Assembly: GCA_937923325.1 (NCBI GenBank)
Contig: CAKZUQ010000010.1
Span: forward strand, 3,733 to 67,732
Length of the DNA stretch: 64,000 bases
Direction of reading: 5' to 3'
Origin: an uncultured Bacteriovoracaceae bacterium
Lineage (GTDB): Bacteria > Bdellovibrionota > Bacteriovoracia > Bacteriovoracales > Bacteriovoracaceae
Of the stretch, positions 16,903 to 25,944 are shown in pieces (the first letter of the stretch is position 1; each line of letters begins with the position of its first letter). The translations under genes were made by a program, and so were the position numbers. Under the pieces are notes generated by a model that saw only the letters and a list, made by a program, of their open reading frames with translations, did no database searches and was not told the DNA's origin.

Positions 16903-18024
16903 CTACATCAAACTTCTCTCGATCATATGAGAAATAACTTTACAAAGTTTCTCTAAATCTTCAATTTTCACATTGTGAAATAAAGAGATACGCAACTGAT
17001 TCTCTCCAAGTTTTCTATATGATTCAATATCATAAGCGATATTAAGCTTTCTTAATCTAGCACCTAGATCAGTTACAGAATATTCAGATGAAACATTTAT
17101 TGTGGCAACACAATTAGATCTAAACTTTTCATCTGTAACATAAAATGAAAGATAGTCTTTTTTATTAACCCAATTTGTAATTAACTCTAACTTAGCTTGA
17201 GATTGCTTGATGACTTCGGACTCACCTAATTCATTCATTAATTTTAACTGCTCATTGAGAAAAAATAGAGAGGTAACACTTGGAGTGTTATAGGTTTGAA
17301 ACTTAACTCCATTATTAATTGCATTTTTAAAACTCATTATCTCTGGAATATATCGGTTCTCTATTTTTTGAATTTCTTTTGCTCTTTTTAAAGCTTTAGG
17401 AGAAAGAATCGCAATATAAGTACCTCCTTCACTAGCAAAGATCTTTTGAGGCGATAAAAAATAAATATCAACTTTAGACATATCAAGAGGAACTTGTCCT
17501 CCACCGCTAGTAGCATCTACAGCAAGTAAAGTATCCTCTTTAAGGTCTGGAATAGAATTAATTATAACTCCAGTTGATGTTTCATTTAGTGTTGTACAAA
17601 TCAGATCAAATCCATCCTTATCGATAGGATCTAAACCACAGCCTAAGCATACCTCTTTTTTTTCAGCTTTTATCCAAGGTACTTTATTGTGTGCAAGATA
17701 CCATTTATTTGAAAACTCACCAGTCACAAAATGAAATGAAGATTCCTTAACCATTCCAAGTGCGAGCATATCAAAAAAGAAAGTTGCTCCCCCATTACCA
17801 ATAATTATTTGATAATTTTTTGGTATTTTAAAATAAGCCCTGAGACCAGTATGAATTTCTTGAATTATTGAGGTTACTGCAGGCTTTCGATGAGAGGTCC
17901 CCAAAAGATGGCTTCCAGTTTCTTTTAACTTTTCTAGAAAAGAAATTGGTATCAACGACGGGCCAACACCAAACCTAGGGTCAGAAGGAATAAGTTCAGA
18001 TGGAATTTTAATATTTTCAAACAT
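16903..18024 (-). CDS. serC: Phosphoserine aminotransferase-like enzyme (TIGR01366 type)
   Basis: This is a PLP enzyme of fold-type I expected to make phosphoserine from phosphohydroxypyruvate and glutamate. The N-terminus IPSELIPSDPRFGVGPSLIP and TSHRKPAV match the SerC subgroup common in actinobacteria and some deltaproteobacteria. GNGGATFFFD and YFLSPQKIFASEGG, the latter with the Schiff-base lysine, are clear. I chose the ATG at 18022-18024 (373 residues) because the family motif begins directly after it, and the upstream extension is atypical. It is divergent from the tryptophan dioxygenase gene. Confidence 0.82.
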   Translation of the reverse strand: MFENIKIPSELIPSDPRFGVGPSLIPISFLEKLKETGSHLLGTSHRKPAVTSIIQEIHTGLRAYFKIPKNYQIIIGNGGATFFFDMLALGMVKESSFHFVTGEFSNKWYLAHNKVPWIKAEKKEVCLGCGLDPIDKDGFDLICTTLNETSTGVIINSIPDLKEDTLLAVDATSGGGQVPLDMSKVDIYFLSPQKIFASEGGTYIAILSPKALKRAKEIQKIENRYIPEIMSFKNAINNGVKFQTYNTPSVTSLFFLNEQLKLMNELGESEVIKQSQAKLELITNWVNKKDYLSFYVTDEKFRSNCVATINVSSEYSVTDLGARLRKLNIAYDIESYRKLGENQLRISLFHNVKIEDLEKLCKVISHMIERSLM

Positions 18025-18122
18025 AATTTTCTCACAAGATTGAATTCTTAATAATTTTAACACTTTGAGCACAAAATCAAAAATTCATACAACATTATTC
18101 AAGCACTTCGCAGTGAGTTAAA

Positions 18123-18151
18123 TTTACAATAGTTTAAAAGCTTTGTATAAA
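18123..18151 (+). promoter_or_regulatory. Promoter of the tryptophan dioxygenase operon
   Basis: TTTACA at 18123-18128 and TATAAA at 18146-18151 are separated by exactly 17 bases, a good sigma-70 arrangement. Transcription would start near 18158, leaving a short leader with AAGGAT just before the ATG at 18176. No operator repeat was recognised. Confidence 0.6.
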
Positions 18152-18175
18152 TATATAAACTAAACAAGGATAAAA

Positions 18176-19258
18176 ATGAAACACGATCCAATCTACTATG
18201 GTGAATATTTAAAACTAGATAAACTTCTAGACTCACAAGATCTAAAGAGCGTTGAGCATAAAAGGCCAGCTCACGATGAAATGCTTTTTATTATAACCCA
18301 TCAGGCATATGAGCTTTGGTTTAAGCAGATCTTACATGAAATAGACTCAATTCATGACACTTTTTCACAAGATAAAATCTCCCCTGAAAAGATTAGTGTT
18401 GTCAACCATAGACTAAATCGTGTTAATGAAATTCAAAAACTTTTAAACCAACAAATTAAAATAATTGAAACTATGACACCAATGGATTTTATGGACTTTA
18501 GAGACTACTTGGTACCAGCATCTGGATTTCAAAGTATTCAGTTTAGAGAAATAGAACTAAAGCTTGGACTTAGAGAAAAGAACAGAACTAAGATGGCCCA
18601 AAAGTTTTTTAACTCAAGACTATCTGAAGAAGATAAAAAAACACTTATTGAGCTTGAGAACACTCCAACAATGCTAGAACTTGTAGATAAGTGGTTAGCA
18701 AGAATGCCTTTCACACAATCTGAAAACTTTGATTTTTGGAAAGATTACAAAGCTTCAGTTGAAAAGATGTTGGAATCTGATGAAAAAGTAATTATGTCTA
18801 ACCCTACTCTTTCAGAAGAACAAAAATTTATAGAAACTATGAACCTTAAAGGAACAAGAACATCATTTGACGTATTATTTGACTCGGATAAATACGAAGA
18901 ACTAATGAAAGAAGGTGAAATTAGTCTTTCTCAAAAAGCAAAGTTCTCTGCAATATTCATTAGCCTATATAGACATGAACCTATTCTTCAACTCCCTTAT
19001 AGACTGATCAACCATCTCATTGAAATTGATGAGTTATTTACAACTTGGCGATATCAACATGCTCTTATGGTACACAGAATGCTAGGATCTAAAATTGGCA
19101 CTGGAGGATCTTCAGGGCATGATTATTTAAAAAAAGCTGCTGATAATAATAAGATTTTTAAGGACTTCTTTGATATGGCCACTTATTTAATTCCAAATGC
19201 TTATTTACCAAAGCTTCCTACCAACTTAAAGCAAGAATTAGGTTTTACACATGAGTAA
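18176..19258 (+). CDS. kynA: Tryptophan 2,3-dioxygenase
   Basis: This haem enzyme opens the indole ring of L-tryptophan with O2 to give N-formylkynurenine, the first step of kynurenine catabolism. The 360-residue protein has the family core FIITHQAYELWFKQILHE, with H42 in the substrate pocket. RDYLVPASGFQSIQFRE and the C-terminal haem-proximal region YQHALMVHRMLG followed by GTGGSSGHDYL are also present. It is longer than the ~280-residue short bacterial forms, closer to animal and Bacteroidetes length. The next gene overlaps its stop by 8 bases and is kynureninase-like. Confidence 0.95.
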   Translation: MKHDPIYYGEYLKLDKLLDSQDLKSVEHKRPAHDEMLFIITHQAYELWFKQILHEIDSIHDTFSQDKISPEKISVVNHRLNRVNEIQKLLNQQIKIIETMTPMDFMDFRDYLVPASGFQSIQFREIELKLGLREKNRTKMAQKFFNSRLSEEDKKTLIELENTPTMLELVDKWLARMPFTQSENFDFWKDYKASVEKMLESDEKVIMSNPTLSEEQKFIETMNLKGTRTSFDVLFDSDKYEELMKEGEISLSQKAKFSAIFISLYRHEPILQLPYRLINHLIEIDELFTTWRYQHALMVHRMLGSKIGTGGSSGHDYLKKAADNNKIFKDFFDMATYLIPNAYLPKLPTNLKQELGFTHE

Positions 19259-20411
19259 GGAATTTTATTCGAATTTTTTAAAAGAACATTCAAATCAAAT
19301 ACACCTTTCATCTCATAGCCATTATTTTTGGCCAGACATTGCTAAAAGTGGCTATGAAGATTACTGGCAATTATCGGCCAAAACAAGTGATCAAAAATGG
19401 GATACTATTTTTTCAAAAGAAATCCCTAAAGCACAAAAACATATTGCAAAGATTTTAAACTTTGACACTCCAAACAGAATATCTTTTGCTCCTAATACTC
19501 AAGAGTTGACAGCTAGACTTATAAGTTCATTTTACTTTCAAAAGAAAGTAAATGTTCTCACAACAAAAAGTGAATTTCATTCTTTTTCAAGGCAGATCAA
19601 AAGAATGGATGAGTTAAACGATGTTAATGTCAATTATATTGAAAACGAGACTCTGAATTTTGAAGATAACTTTTTAAAAAGTATTACAAATGAAGTTAAT
19701 GTCATCTTTTTATCTCACGTATTTTATAATTCGGGCAATAAGGTATCTTTAGAGTTTATAAAAAAAATAATTTCTAAAAAGCACGACGATTGTCTATTAA
19801 TAATAGATGGTTACCATGCTTTTTGTGCAATTGAAGTTGATCTATCAAATGTTATTGAAGATATCTACTATCTGGGTGGATGTTATAAATATGCTCAAGC
19901 TGGTGAAGGTCTTTGCTTTATGACGACACCAAAAAGTTGCGATCTAAGACCTTTAAATACAGGTTGGTTTGCAAGTTTTTCTGACCTTGAGGATCCAAAA
20001 GAGCTAGTTGAATACTCAGACTCAGGTTTTCGTTTTGCATCTTCAACATTAGACTTTTCAACACTTTTTAAATTTAACAGAATATGGGATCATTTTGAGA
20101 GTAAAGACATCAGTTATAAAGATATTATAAATCATTCTAGAGGCTTACAAAGAGAATTTTTAAAAAACATAGATCTAACTTATTTGGTGAACTCAAACCT
20201 AGATGATATTGGCCTATTTTTGTGTTTTGATTTTAAAGACTTAAACTTGGCACAAAAGATTCAAGAAAAATTAACTATAAATAATATTTTAATCGACAGA
20301 AGAGGATCTAGAATTAGATTAAGCTTTGCCTACTATATTGACTTAAACGATACTCAAAAAGCAAAAGAGATATTCAATCAATCTATTAAAGACTCAATCA
20401 AAGAGTTATAG
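19251..20411 (+). CDS. Kynureninase-like PLP enzyme (aminotransferase class V)
   Basis: This is a 386-residue class V PLP-fold protein. D186 and H189 in IIDGYHAF match the cofactor-binding Asp/His pair, and GGCYKYAQAGEG provides the Schiff-base lysine K213. The translational overlap with tryptophan dioxygenase (8 bases) makes kynureninase (kynurenine to anthranilate plus alanine) the best guess. The sequence is divergent from classical KynU, however, and a different class V lyase is possible. No kynurenine formamidase is visible nearby. It converges on murD with a 34-base overlap. Confidence 0.72.
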   Translation: MSKEFYSNFLKEHSNQIHLSSHSHYFWPDIAKSGYEDYWQLSAKTSDQKWDTIFSKEIPKAQKHIAKILNFDTPNRISFAPNTQELTARLISSFYFQKKVNVLTTKSEFHSFSRQIKRMDELNDVNVNYIENETLNFEDNFLKSITNEVNVIFLSHVFYNSGNKVSLEFIKKIISKKHDDCLLIIDGYHAFCAIEVDLSNVIEDIYYLGGCYKYAQAGEGLCFMTTPKSCDLRPLNTGWFASFSDLEDPKELVEYSDSGFRFASSTLDFSTLFKFNRIWDHFESKDISYKDIINHSRGLQREFLKNIDLTYLVNSNLDDIGLFLCFDFKDLNLAQKIQEKLTINNILIDRRGSRIRLSFAYYIDLNDTQKAKEIFNQSIKDSIKEL

Positions 20412-21601
20412 TGCAAGCCCCTATCTTCGAAGTTTTTATATTGATCAAATGAAGGAAAACCAGGAGAAAATAAAACTGTACCCTTTTTAATATTTTGAAT
20501 TTCTATAAAGGCATCTTCAAGATTCTTACAAACCGTGCAATTAAGTAACTCTCCAAGTTTTGATGCCGATTCACCATAAGCGATAAGCTTTGTGATCTTT
20601 TGATCTCTTAATGCAATGAATTCACTAATATCGTTGGAGCGTAATTTTCCTCCTATAACAAGACAAAGATCTGAATCAAAAGACTTTATTGCTTTTAAAG
20701 TAGACTCTAGATTTGTACTCTTTGAATCATTATAGAAACGTTTTTGATTTTTTTCACATATAAATTCAAGCCTAAATGCCGGAGCTTTAAAAGAATTGAT
20801 AAACTTTTGAAATATATCTTTTGAATAATTAAGAAGGAGTTCCTTACATATTTCATTCGCACAAAATAAGTTTAAAAGATTGTGATCTCCAACGATTTTT
20901 GATTTCTCTAATGAAAAATCTTTTAATCGTTTTATTTTTTTTGAATTTAAATAATCAGGTACAAACGATTGATCTGATGTAAAAACACTTCCTCTCGTTT
21001 GATTTTTAAAAATATTCAACTTAGCAGCTTTGTAGTCATCAAAAGATGAATACCTCTCCATATGATTAGGAGTAATGTTTGTAATAACACTTATAAGAGG
21101 TTTAAATGAAATAATACTCTCAAGTTGGAAGCTTGAAACTTCAATTACAGCAAAATCATAATCTTTATTAATTATATCAGCGTAAGGAATTCCAATGTTT
21201 CCACCTAAAAAAACTTTTTTTCCAAATGATTCAAGAGACTCTTGAATCATTGTCGCAGTAGTCGTTTTTCCATTAGAGCCAGTGACTGCAATTACAGGAA
21301 CAGATGAGTAGCTAAAGGCATATTCAATTTCTCCTATAATCTTTGAAGGCTGAACATCCTTAAGATAAGAAATCGCTCTAGGAATACCTGGAGACAAAAT
21401 AACTCTATCAGCAGCGTCAAAAGTTTTTTTTGATTCTATTTCTTCAATGCACTCAAAGTTTTTATTTATAGATTTAACTTTTTCCTTCCAAATTCTTTTG
21501 TCACCTTTATTTACAACACATACATTTTTTGCATCGACAGAGGATAAATGCTTTAATACAGAAATTGAACTTTTACCAAGCCCATATACAACAGTTTTCA
21601 T
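20378..21601 (-). CDS. murD: UDP-N-acetylmuramoyl-L-alanine:D-glutamate ligase-like Mur ligase
   Basis: This ATP-dependent Mur ligase is expected to add D-glutamate to UDP-MurNAc-L-Ala. The N-terminal Rossmann-like part starts MKTVVYGLGKSS. The ATP site is VIAVTGSNGKTTT, followed by GGNIGIPY, EVSSFQLE, NHMERYSSFDDYKAAK, NDSKSTN and FSPGFPSFDQYKNFEDRG. All are diagnostic of MurD. At 407 residues it is short for the family (~430-450). The start at 21599-21601 overlaps the upstream stop (ATGA). MurD genes normally lie in the dcw cluster. Here the gene ends a mdh-speD-GCS2-AstE operon, so it may be the sole relocated copy or a specialised paralogue. Confidence 0.85.
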   Translation of the reverse strand: MKTVVYGLGKSSISVLKHLSSVDAKNVCVVNKGDKRIWKEKVKSINKNFECIEEIESKKTFDAADRVILSPGIPRAISYLKDVQPSKIIGEIEYAFSYSSVPVIAVTGSNGKTTTATMIQESLESFGKKVFLGGNIGIPYADIINKDYDFAVIEVSSFQLESIISFKPLISVITNITPNHMERYSSFDDYKAAKLNIFKNQTRGSVFTSDQSFVPDYLNSKKIKRLKDFSLEKSKIVGDHNLLNLFCANEICKELLLNYSKDIFQKFINSFKAPAFRLEFICEKNQKRFYNDSKSTNLESTLKAIKSFDSDLCLVIGGKLRSNDISEFIALRDQKITKLIAYGESASKLGELLNCTVCKNLEDAFIEIQNIKKGTVLFSPGFPSFDQYKNFEDRGLHYNSLIESLID

Positions 21602-22590
21602 ATTGAGAGAATCTTCTCCATTATATAGCCTAAGCAATCAGACTTAATAATATCAATATCTTTAGTTAACATAGAAGGAATAAAACCTTGAGCAGTAATT
21701 AATTGCTTGTCTTGAGTTCTAAAGAAGATATCAGTTATATCGTTTTGATTATTATCAACAATCTTAAAAACTTTATTAGACTCTAAGGCAAACTTTGTAC
21801 CGGGTGATATTAATTTAAAGTTTAAACTTTCAATATCTGAAATAAAAGAAATATCACTGCTTCCATTCTCAAAATGAAAGTCAACTTTGGCAAATTTATC
21901 AATTTTTATTCTTGCAACTGTGTGAAAAACAGTTAATCCCTTAGAGCTTGAATCTAAGCATAAAGAGTTTTGTTTAAGAACATTCTGGATGAATGTATAA
22001 ACCTCTTCAACAGAATTATCTTGACCTGATTGACCAGCTTCTATAGTAACTGAAGGACAAATATTACTAAATGCCATGGATTGAACCTCAGAAGGTTCAG
22101 TGAAGTATACAACCCTTTTACTGAACAAACTTGCAAGCTGTAAAAATGAATTTTCAATTTTATTGATACATGCGTAAAAAGGGTTTGCTCCTGTATTATT
22201 ATGAATATCTATATTTGCAAAAGGCTTTAGCTCTTTGACATAATCAATAACATCCATCGCCATTTTATTTTCAGCAGACTCACCTTTTTTCCATATTCTA
22301 TTATAATCAACTTTTCCTTTAACTTGCCTAAGACCTAGCGAAGCGGCCTCAATATTTCCTATAAATAGGATGACATCTCTTTGAGGAATATTTTCTTTAA
22401 AATCTTCTAATAACTTTTGTAAAACATAAAAACTTGTTGTTTCATTACCATGGAGTAAAGTTGATATAATTAAAGGTGATTTTATCTTACCTTTAATATG
22501 AAGAAGCGTTGGGCCACTCAACACATTATTTATATCTTTTAACTCACAAGTGATAAGTTCTTCTGGAATATCATGAATAATATTTAACAT
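21598..22590 (-). CDS. AstE/AspA-type zinc amidohydrolase (M14-like)
   Basis: This is a 330-residue protein of the succinylglutamate desuccinylase/aspartoacylase family, which hydrolyses N-acyl amino acids. Zinc ligands are visible as H47 and E50 in LLHGNETTSF and H130 in IDIHNNTG. E184 in VTIEAGQSG is the catalytic glutamate. Arg and Asn residues in KVDYNRIW fit the substrate pocket. The C-terminal ~110 residues form a beta-rich extension. The start overlaps the GCS2 stop by one base, and the stop overlaps murD (ATGA). The substrate is not deducible; the neighbours suggest an amide made by the GCS2 ligase. Confidence 0.82.
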   Translation of the reverse strand: MLNIIHDIPEELITCELKDINNVLSGPTLLHIKGKIKSPLIISTLLHGNETTSFYVLQKLLEDFKENIPQRDVILFIGNIEAASLGLRQVKGKVDYNRIWKKGESAENKMAMDVIDYVKELKPFANIDIHNNTGANPFYACINKIENSFLQLASLFSKRVVYFTEPSEVQSMAFSNICPSVTIEAGQSGQDNSVEEVYTFIQNVLKQNSLCLDSSSKGLTVFHTVARIKIDKFAKVDFHFENGSSDISFISDIESLNFKLISPGTKFALESNKVFKIVDNNQNDITDIFFRTQDKQLITAQGFIPSMLTKDIDIIKSDCLGYIMEKILSI

Positions 22591-24029
22591 TATTTATCTA
22601 TCCCCCAAAGGTGTACAGGTATATTTTTTTTCTGGTTTATAGAGTATTCCTCAACCATTTCTTGAAATCTTTTTCCATGCATATGAATATATGCTTTTTG
22701 CCAAATTGCTCCATTGACAGCTTTTTTACAACGATTATAAATAATATCTCCAATATAGTATTCTATTGATTTTTTATCAATTCCTCTTTTTAACAGAGCC
22801 TCTTTAACATTTGGAATGATTTTCTCAAGAAGAAGTTTTTGCATATCGTAGTCCTTCCCATCAATCCAAGTTACCTGACAGTAAAAACTTTGTTTCGCTG
22901 CTTTATAAAAATTGTTTTTGGCATCTGAAAAACTAATATAATCTTCAAGTTTATTAGAGCATAATGCTAAATAGTCAGTAAGACCTAAGAAGAAAGCTGT
23001 ATTTGCAATTGAATCAACTAGAGTTGGCCCAGATGACGGAACTCTTTGTTCTATTCTAAGCGCAGGTTTTTCACCATCAAGGCCAAGAACTGGCCTTGTC
23101 CATCTCCAGATTGTTCCGTTATGAAACTTAATATTATCAAAATTTTTCAGATCTCCTTTAAAAACTTCAGGAACTAAAATTGGATAATCTCTGACACTCT
23201 CTTCAAAAAGATCAATAATACTTGTATTTAAGAAACCAGAACCAAAAGTTACTCGAGAAAGAGTCTCATGGCTTATGGTCGATTCACAATCTAACTCTAC
23301 TGATTGTTCAAAGCTTAAAATTCGAGACTCGTCCCATAATTCTTTTCCAAAGAGATAAGGTGAATTAGCAGACGTGGCCAATAGAAATGCACTAGCAATC
23401 AAAGAAGCATTATAGTACTTTGCTGAATTTTGAAGATTGACACCTAAGTGAATTTGAAGACTTGTAGCCGCACATTCAGAGATTACAGAGTTCATAGATA
23501 AATCTAATTCTTCTTTTCCTTCAATATGAATTTTTAAAGGCTTATTATTTCTAAGCTTCATCACTTGGTCGTTCATTACTCTATAACGATTTAATGGAGA
23601 CATGATATCAAGAGTAAGCATGTGAGATCTAAGAGTGGGAAGTGTTCCAATTAAAATAGGCTTACATTCATGTATGCTAGAGCTAGCTTCTATTTTTTTC
23701 CAGATTAAATCTAGCTCATCCTTTAAAGTTTCAAAACAATTGCCTCTATAATCATATGGATTCGAATTAATTTCAAAATTAAATTTAGATATTTCAGGGA
23801 CAACTTGTTTATGACCTAATGTTTCTAGAAATTCAGGAGCACACTCAAAGGGTAGCATATTGCTATTAACTAACCAGCCTTCAATTTCTAAACCAATCAT
23901 TGAGGCTTTCTTTGAAAACTCATCTCGACTTTCAATTTCTTTTAATAGCTTTAGCTCATTGAGCATCATTTGTTTGAATTCAACAAACTGCTCTTTAGTA
24001 AAAGTACTTCCTTGAACTTCCTGTCCCAT
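22590..24029 (-). CDS. GCS2-family glutamate-cysteine ligase-like carboxylate-amine ligase
   Basis: This is a 479-residue ligase of the GCS2 superfamily, which joins the gamma-carboxyl of glutamate to an amine using ATP. Features include MIGLEIEGWLV (N-terminal strand with the metal-binding Glu), SECAATSLQIHLGVN, FGSGFLNTS, and HNGTIWRWTRPVLG followed by LRIEQRVPSSGPTLVD. The latter motif typifies GCS2 proteins distinct from classical GshA. No glutathione synthetase lies near, so the acceptor amine is uncertain. It sits in a tight operon, 17 bases after speD and one base overlapping the AstE-like gene. Confidence 0.8.
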   Translation of the reverse strand: MGQEVQGSTFTKEQFVEFKQMMLNELKLLKEIESRDEFSKKASMIGLEIEGWLVNSNMLPFECAPEFLETLGHKQVVPEISKFNFEINSNPYDYRGNCFETLKDELDLIWKKIEASSSIHECKPILIGTLPTLRSHMLTLDIMSPLNRYRVMNDQVMKLRNNKPLKIHIEGKEELDLSMNSVISECAATSLQIHLGVNLQNSAKYYNASLIASAFLLATSANSPYLFGKELWDESRILSFEQSVELDCESTISHETLSRVTFGSGFLNTSIIDLFEESVRDYPILVPEVFKGDLKNFDNIKFHNGTIWRWTRPVLGLDGEKPALRIEQRVPSSGPTLVDSIANTAFFLGLTDYLALCSNKLEDYISFSDAKNNFYKAAKQSFYCQVTWIDGKDYDMQKLLLEKIIPNVKEALLKRGIDKKSIEYYIGDIIYNRCKKAVNGAIWQKAYIHMHGKRFQEMVEEYSINQKKNIPVHLWGIDK

Positions 24030-24046
24030 TACTTTAAATCCTAAAA

Positions 24047-24820
24047 TTAGTACATATGAAAAACTTCTCGCATTTCCTGGCAGAGGTTTTCCATTTTTGT
24101 TTCGATATCTGGTTGATTGATATCCTCTTTATTAAAAAGAAATCTCTCTGGTCCTTTATTTTCAAGCATTAGCTTGGTTTGCCATATATTGTCTCTAGGC
24201 ATATTTAAGTCCGAATGAAATTCATATTCTTCCATTACTTTAGGATCAATGTAATCTTGTATGGAATTTAAGTACTGATCATTATAAATCTTTTTACCGT
24301 TATCAAGGCGAGTATAGCCTCTAACAACATAATCAATAAAAACTACATCACATTCAAATGCTTCAAATAAATAGTTAATTGCCTTAAGTGGGATAATATC
24401 CCCACAAGTGGCAATATCAAAGTCTACTCTAAAGGTACATATACCATTTGGATCAGAAGCGTCTGGGTATGTGTGACTAGTTAAATGAGATTTTTCAAGA
24501 TGGGCCTTGTAAGAGCTTCCTTGCGCAACCTCTTCCCATTTTCCACCTTGAACATCACTCATAAGAGTCATCGTGCTAGCGCCTACTGGTTCGTAATCCA
24601 TTTTAGATTCGCTAATGATATCTGATTGAATAATCTCACAAATTTTTCTAGAGATTTCTAAAATCCTTTGTGAGGAATATTTTTCATTTATCCAGTTTAT
24701 ATACTCTTCTTTTTGTTTATCACCATAAGTGATACAAAAATCATATAAATTAAAACTTAAAATCTTAGTAAGATTATTAAAACCAGATAGTTTTATCTTC
24801 TGCTTCGCACTTAAACTCAT
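24047..24820 (-). CDS. speD: S-adenosylmethionine decarboxylase proenzyme
   Basis: This pyruvoyl enzyme decarboxylates S-adenosylmethionine to the aminopropyl donor for spermidine. The 257-residue proenzyme is the long E. coli-like class (E. coli 264). Self-cleavage would fall between K110 and S111 in AHLEKSHLTSHTYPD, generating the pyruvoyl group on S111. FDIATCGDIIPLKAINYLF matches the conserved CGxxxPLKALNYL block. It follows mdh by one base. No spermidine synthase (SpeE) is in the window, so the fate of the product is open. Confidence 0.92.
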   Translation of the reverse strand: MSLSAKQKIKLSGFNNLTKILSFNLYDFCITYGDKQKEEYINWINEKYSSQRILEISRKICEIIQSDIISESKMDYEPVGASTMTLMSDVQGGKWEEVAQGSSYKAHLEKSHLTSHTYPDASDPNGICTFRVDFDIATCGDIIPLKAINYLFEAFECDVVFIDYVVRGYTRLDNGKKIYNDQYLNSIQDYIDPKVMEEYEFHSDLNMPRDNIWQTKLMLENKGPERFLFNKEDINQPDIETKMENLCQEMREVFHMY

Positions 24821-24821
24821 C

Positions 24822-25808
24822 TTAGATTAAACCTAATTCTTTAACAGTTGATTTTTCAGTTCTTAATTCTTCTAAAGTTGTTTTAAATTTTTCAGAACCA
24901 AATTCGTTATGCTCAACATTTTCAACTACAACTAGTTTTCCACCTTCAACTCTACATGGGTAAGAAAAGATAAGTCCCTCATCTACTCCATATTGACCCT
25001 TAGATGCTAAACACATAGAAAAAGTTTCTCCAGCAGGAGTGTCGTGAGTTAAGTTATAAACACCTTGAACACATGCATTAGCAGCACTTGCAGCACTTGA
25101 AGCACCTCTGGCCTTTATAATTGCAGCTCCTCTTTTTTGAACAGTAGTAATGAAGTCACCTTTAAGCCATTCATGATCTGTAATCACTTCAGAAGCTTTC
25201 TTTCCACCGATTTCAGCATTAAAAAAGTCTGGGTATTGTGTAGCAGAGTGATTTCCCCAAATTGTCATTTTCTTAACAGTATCTACATCAACATTTGCTT
25301 TTTGAGCTAATTGAGATTTTGCTCTATTCTCATCAAGAGTAGTCATTGCAAAAAATCTATCTTTTGGAAGTCCACTTGATTCCATAGCAATTAAGCAGTT
25401 TGTGTTACATGGGTTACCAACAACAAATAATTTACAATCATCTGCACCGTGAGCGGCCATCGACTTTCCTAGAGGTCCGAATATTCCACCATTAACTTTT
25501 AATAAGTCTGCTCTTTCCATTCCATCTTTTCTAGGAACAGCACCAATTGCTAAGATCCAATTTGCATCTTTAAATGCAACATCCATACTATCAGTACAAA
25601 CAATATTTTTTAATAATGGAAATGCACAATCATCTAATTCCATTTTTACACCCTCTAAAGCACCAAGTGCTTGAGGAAGCTCAAGTAATTGAAGTTCTAC
25701 TTCTGTATCTGGTCCAAACATTTGTCCTGAAGCAACTCTAAAAAGTATTGCATACCCAATTTGACCTGCTGCACCAGTAATTGCAACTTTAACTCTTTTC
25801 TTAGCCAT
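24822..25808 (-). CDS. mdh: Malate dehydrogenase (NAD)
   Basis: This TCA-cycle enzyme interconverts malate and oxaloacetate. The 328-residue protein has the nucleotide fold [19 protein letters not shown] and the substrate loop [24 protein letters not shown] and [14 protein letters not shown] follow, the latter with the catalytic His. These match the cytosolic/TIGR01759 subgroup rather than the LDH-like one. AAGGAG precedes the ATG. It leads a five-gene operon, an unusual partner set for a TCA enzyme. A promoter with a perfect TATAAT lies just upstream. Confidence 0.95.
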   Translation of the reverse strand: MAKKRVKVAITGAAGQIGYAILFRVASGQMFGPDTEVELQLLELPQALGALEGVKMELDDCAFPLLKNIVCTDSMDVAFKDANWILAIGAVPRKDGMERADLLKVNGGIFGPLGKSMAAHGADDCKLFVVGNPCNTNCLIAMESSGLPKDRFFAMTTLDENRAKSQLAQKANVDVDTVKKMTIWGNHSATQYPDFFNAEIGGKKASEVITDHEWLKGDFITTVQKRGAAIIKARGASSAASAANACVQGVYNLTHDTPAGETFSMCLASKGQYGVDEGLIFSYPCRVEGGKLVVVENVEHNEFGSEKFKTTLEELRTEKSTVKELGLI

Positions 25809-25841
25809 AATATTTCTCCTTATAATTTAAAAACTGACAAA

Positions 25842-25870
25842 ATTATAATCTATATAGCGACTCACGTAAA
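25842..25870 (-). promoter_or_regulatory. Promoter of the mdh-speD-GCS2-AstE-murD operon
   Basis: Read on the minus strand, TTTACG (25865-25870), a 17-base spacer and a perfect TATAAT (25842-25847) form a good promoter. Transcription would start near 25835, about 26 bases before the mdh ATG. The -35 matches the consensus at four of six positions. Confidence 0.55.
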
Positions 25871-25944
25871 TGAGAGATATCTATTCCCTCAATAAATTGG
25901 ACAAAATAGATAAAGACCTCGATAATGTCTATTCAGGAGAAGCC

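Noticed and set aside
23000..24029. GCS2 protein as a classical glutathione-pathway GshA
   Set aside because: The motif HNGTIWRWTRP with LRIEQRVPSSGP fits a different GCS2 subgroup and no gshB is nearby, so I left it without the gshA symbol.
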